The position numbers were made by a program, and so were the translations under genes. This document shows positions 63,439-64,000 of a stretch of 64,000 nt of DNA, one piece after another; positions within the stretch are counted from its first letter, which is position 1, and each line of letters begins with the position of its first letter. The notes beneath the pieces are model-generated. The model saw nothing but the letters and a program-made list of their open reading frames with translations. It was not told where the DNA came from and searched no databases. The stretch comes from Nostoc sp. MS1. GTDB lineage: Bacteria > Cyanobacteriota > Cyanobacteriia > Cyanobacteriales > Nostocaceae. The stretch is from positions 2,043,501 to 2,107,500 of the forward strand of contig NZ_AP023441.1 of the NCBI RefSeq assembly GCF_019976755.1. Direction: 5' to 3'.

Positions 63439-63818
63439 TTAAAGAAGAGAGTGGTTGGAAAATTTAGGTTTTCCAGTAAGGGACTTCCAACTAAAAAATA
63501 TTCCATAACTGTGCCGGCAAGAGAACAGGGAGAAAAAACAGTATACTTTTCCCATACATAACTCAAGTAGACTGTATGCCCTTTGTTTCTTAGGGGTGGA
63601 AAGGTAATAGTCAACTTTGTATTTGTCTAAGGTAGGGCCAAAGTAACCAGCTATCATAGCTAACTCTATCTGCCTTGCTTTGATCTCAGCCGCCACTCTT
63701 CCTTCATAGGTATCAGCTAGACTCAAAGATAAGTATTTCTGATCGCCATTAAATAAACCTCTAGGACATCTTAATCTAAGATAAGATAACCTTTAAATAC
63801 TTCAATACTAACTTTCAT
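63439..63818 (-). pseudogene. Remnant of a tyrosine-type integrase
   Basis: From ATG 63818 (with AGAGG upstream) the frame reads MKVSIEVFKGYLILD and stops. After a tandem duplication of five bases (63779-63788) another frame continues as LRLRCPRGLFNGDQKYLSLS, then AKARQIEL-like AEIKARQIELAMIAGYFGPTLDKYK. A third frame then holds VWEKYTVFSPCSLAGT. This is the arm-binding and start of core-binding region of cyanobacterial integrases. The catalytic domain is absent. It lies about 110 bases from tRNA-Met. Confidence 0.7.
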
Positions 63819-63928
63819 AATAATCCTCTGACTATTTTGCATAGTCATTGGAGCCTTAAAACACATGTTTAGCTACCAAGACTGTTAGTGATTGAAAGGT
63901 GAAACCTTTACATAGGTTACTTTTTTAA

Positions 63929-64000
63929 TGGCTCAGGTCTGACTTGAACAGACGACCCCAGGCTTATGAGTCCCGTGCTCTAACCAACTGAGCTACTGAG
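63929..64000 (-). tRNA. tRNA with CAU anticodon (tRNA-Met), truncated by window edge
   Basis: On the minus strand the gene ends with CTGAGCC plus discriminator A at 63929. The anticodon loop CTCATAA gives CAT. The T arm (GTCTG/CAGAC) contains GTTCAAGTC, and the D arm is GCTCAGTTGGTTAGAGC. The first two acceptor bases lie beyond the window. CAT could mean elongator Met or lysidine-modified Ile; Met is the default. Confidence 0.9.

Overview
The window looks like chromosomal DNA of a filamentous cyanobacterium of the Nostoc/Anabaena group. The evidence is the photosystem genes psaI and psbE-F-L-J, ndhC-K-J, cp12, a Pix/Ptx-type phototaxis operon with bilin-binding GAF domains, many GCGATCGC (HIP1) sites, and gene ends littered with short tandem repeats of the kind known from Nostoc genomes. 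No species assignment is made from sequence alone.

Layout. 1-12.4 kb: housekeeping and cyanobacterial genes (Uma2 nuclease, GT39-like membrane protein, valS with a CAAD membrane-anchor domain, a ketopantoate reductase homologue, fasciclin protein, M20 amidohydrolase, a large acidic proline-rich protein). 12.4-17 kb: photosynthesis block, with psaI facing the rubA-ycf48-psbEFLJ cluster, followed by ndhCKJ. 17-20.8 kb: accessory block with a P-loop ATPase translationally coupled to a TPR protein, 21-bp dyad-rich tandem repeats and a solitary VapB-like antitoxin. 21-24.4 kb: an anchored hypothetical protein, nadA and a metallophosphoesterase. 24.5-29 kb: tRNA-Ser, then an HNH-nuclease/SF2-helicase gene split by an IS4-type element exactly before its Walker A motif, plus a coupled partner gene. 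29-43 kb: mnmE, rsmI, a PfkB kinase/bisphosphatase pair, an RNA-binding protein with rpsU, guaA, cbiD, cp12 and a FIST protein. 43-46 kb: metallophosphoesterase, a broken IS982-type element and a ParD antitoxin with truncated ParE. 48.4-50.6 kb: a compact type II restriction-modification cassette with C protein. 50.7-53.3 kb: coiled-coil protein, an M41-like protease domain without ATPase, and a DUF4336 protein. 53.3-63 kb: a five-gene minus-strand taxis operon (PatA-like REC, CheY, CheW, photoreceptor MCP, CheA hybrid). 63.4-64 kb: remains of a tyrosine integrase next to a tRNA-Met truncated by the window edge.

How the genes work together. The photosynthesis block joins PSII cytochrome b559 and its assembly factors with NDH-1 subunits and PSI subunit VIII. 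The taxis operon reads as light sensing by three candidate cyanobacteriochrome GAF domains in a methyl-accepting protein, relayed by CheW to a CheA hybrid and on to CheY and PatA-type regulators.

Most interesting observations: (i) the HNH-helicase gene whose reading frame is restored exactly when the IS and one 6-bp target duplication are removed; (ii) the ATPase/TPR pair, a candidate split sensor-NTPase system; (iii) an identical 16-bp operator-like site at both promoters of the restriction-modification cassette; (iv) an integrase relic at tRNA-Met broken by a 5-bp duplication; (v) a small TIR-bounded element inside the taxis operon.
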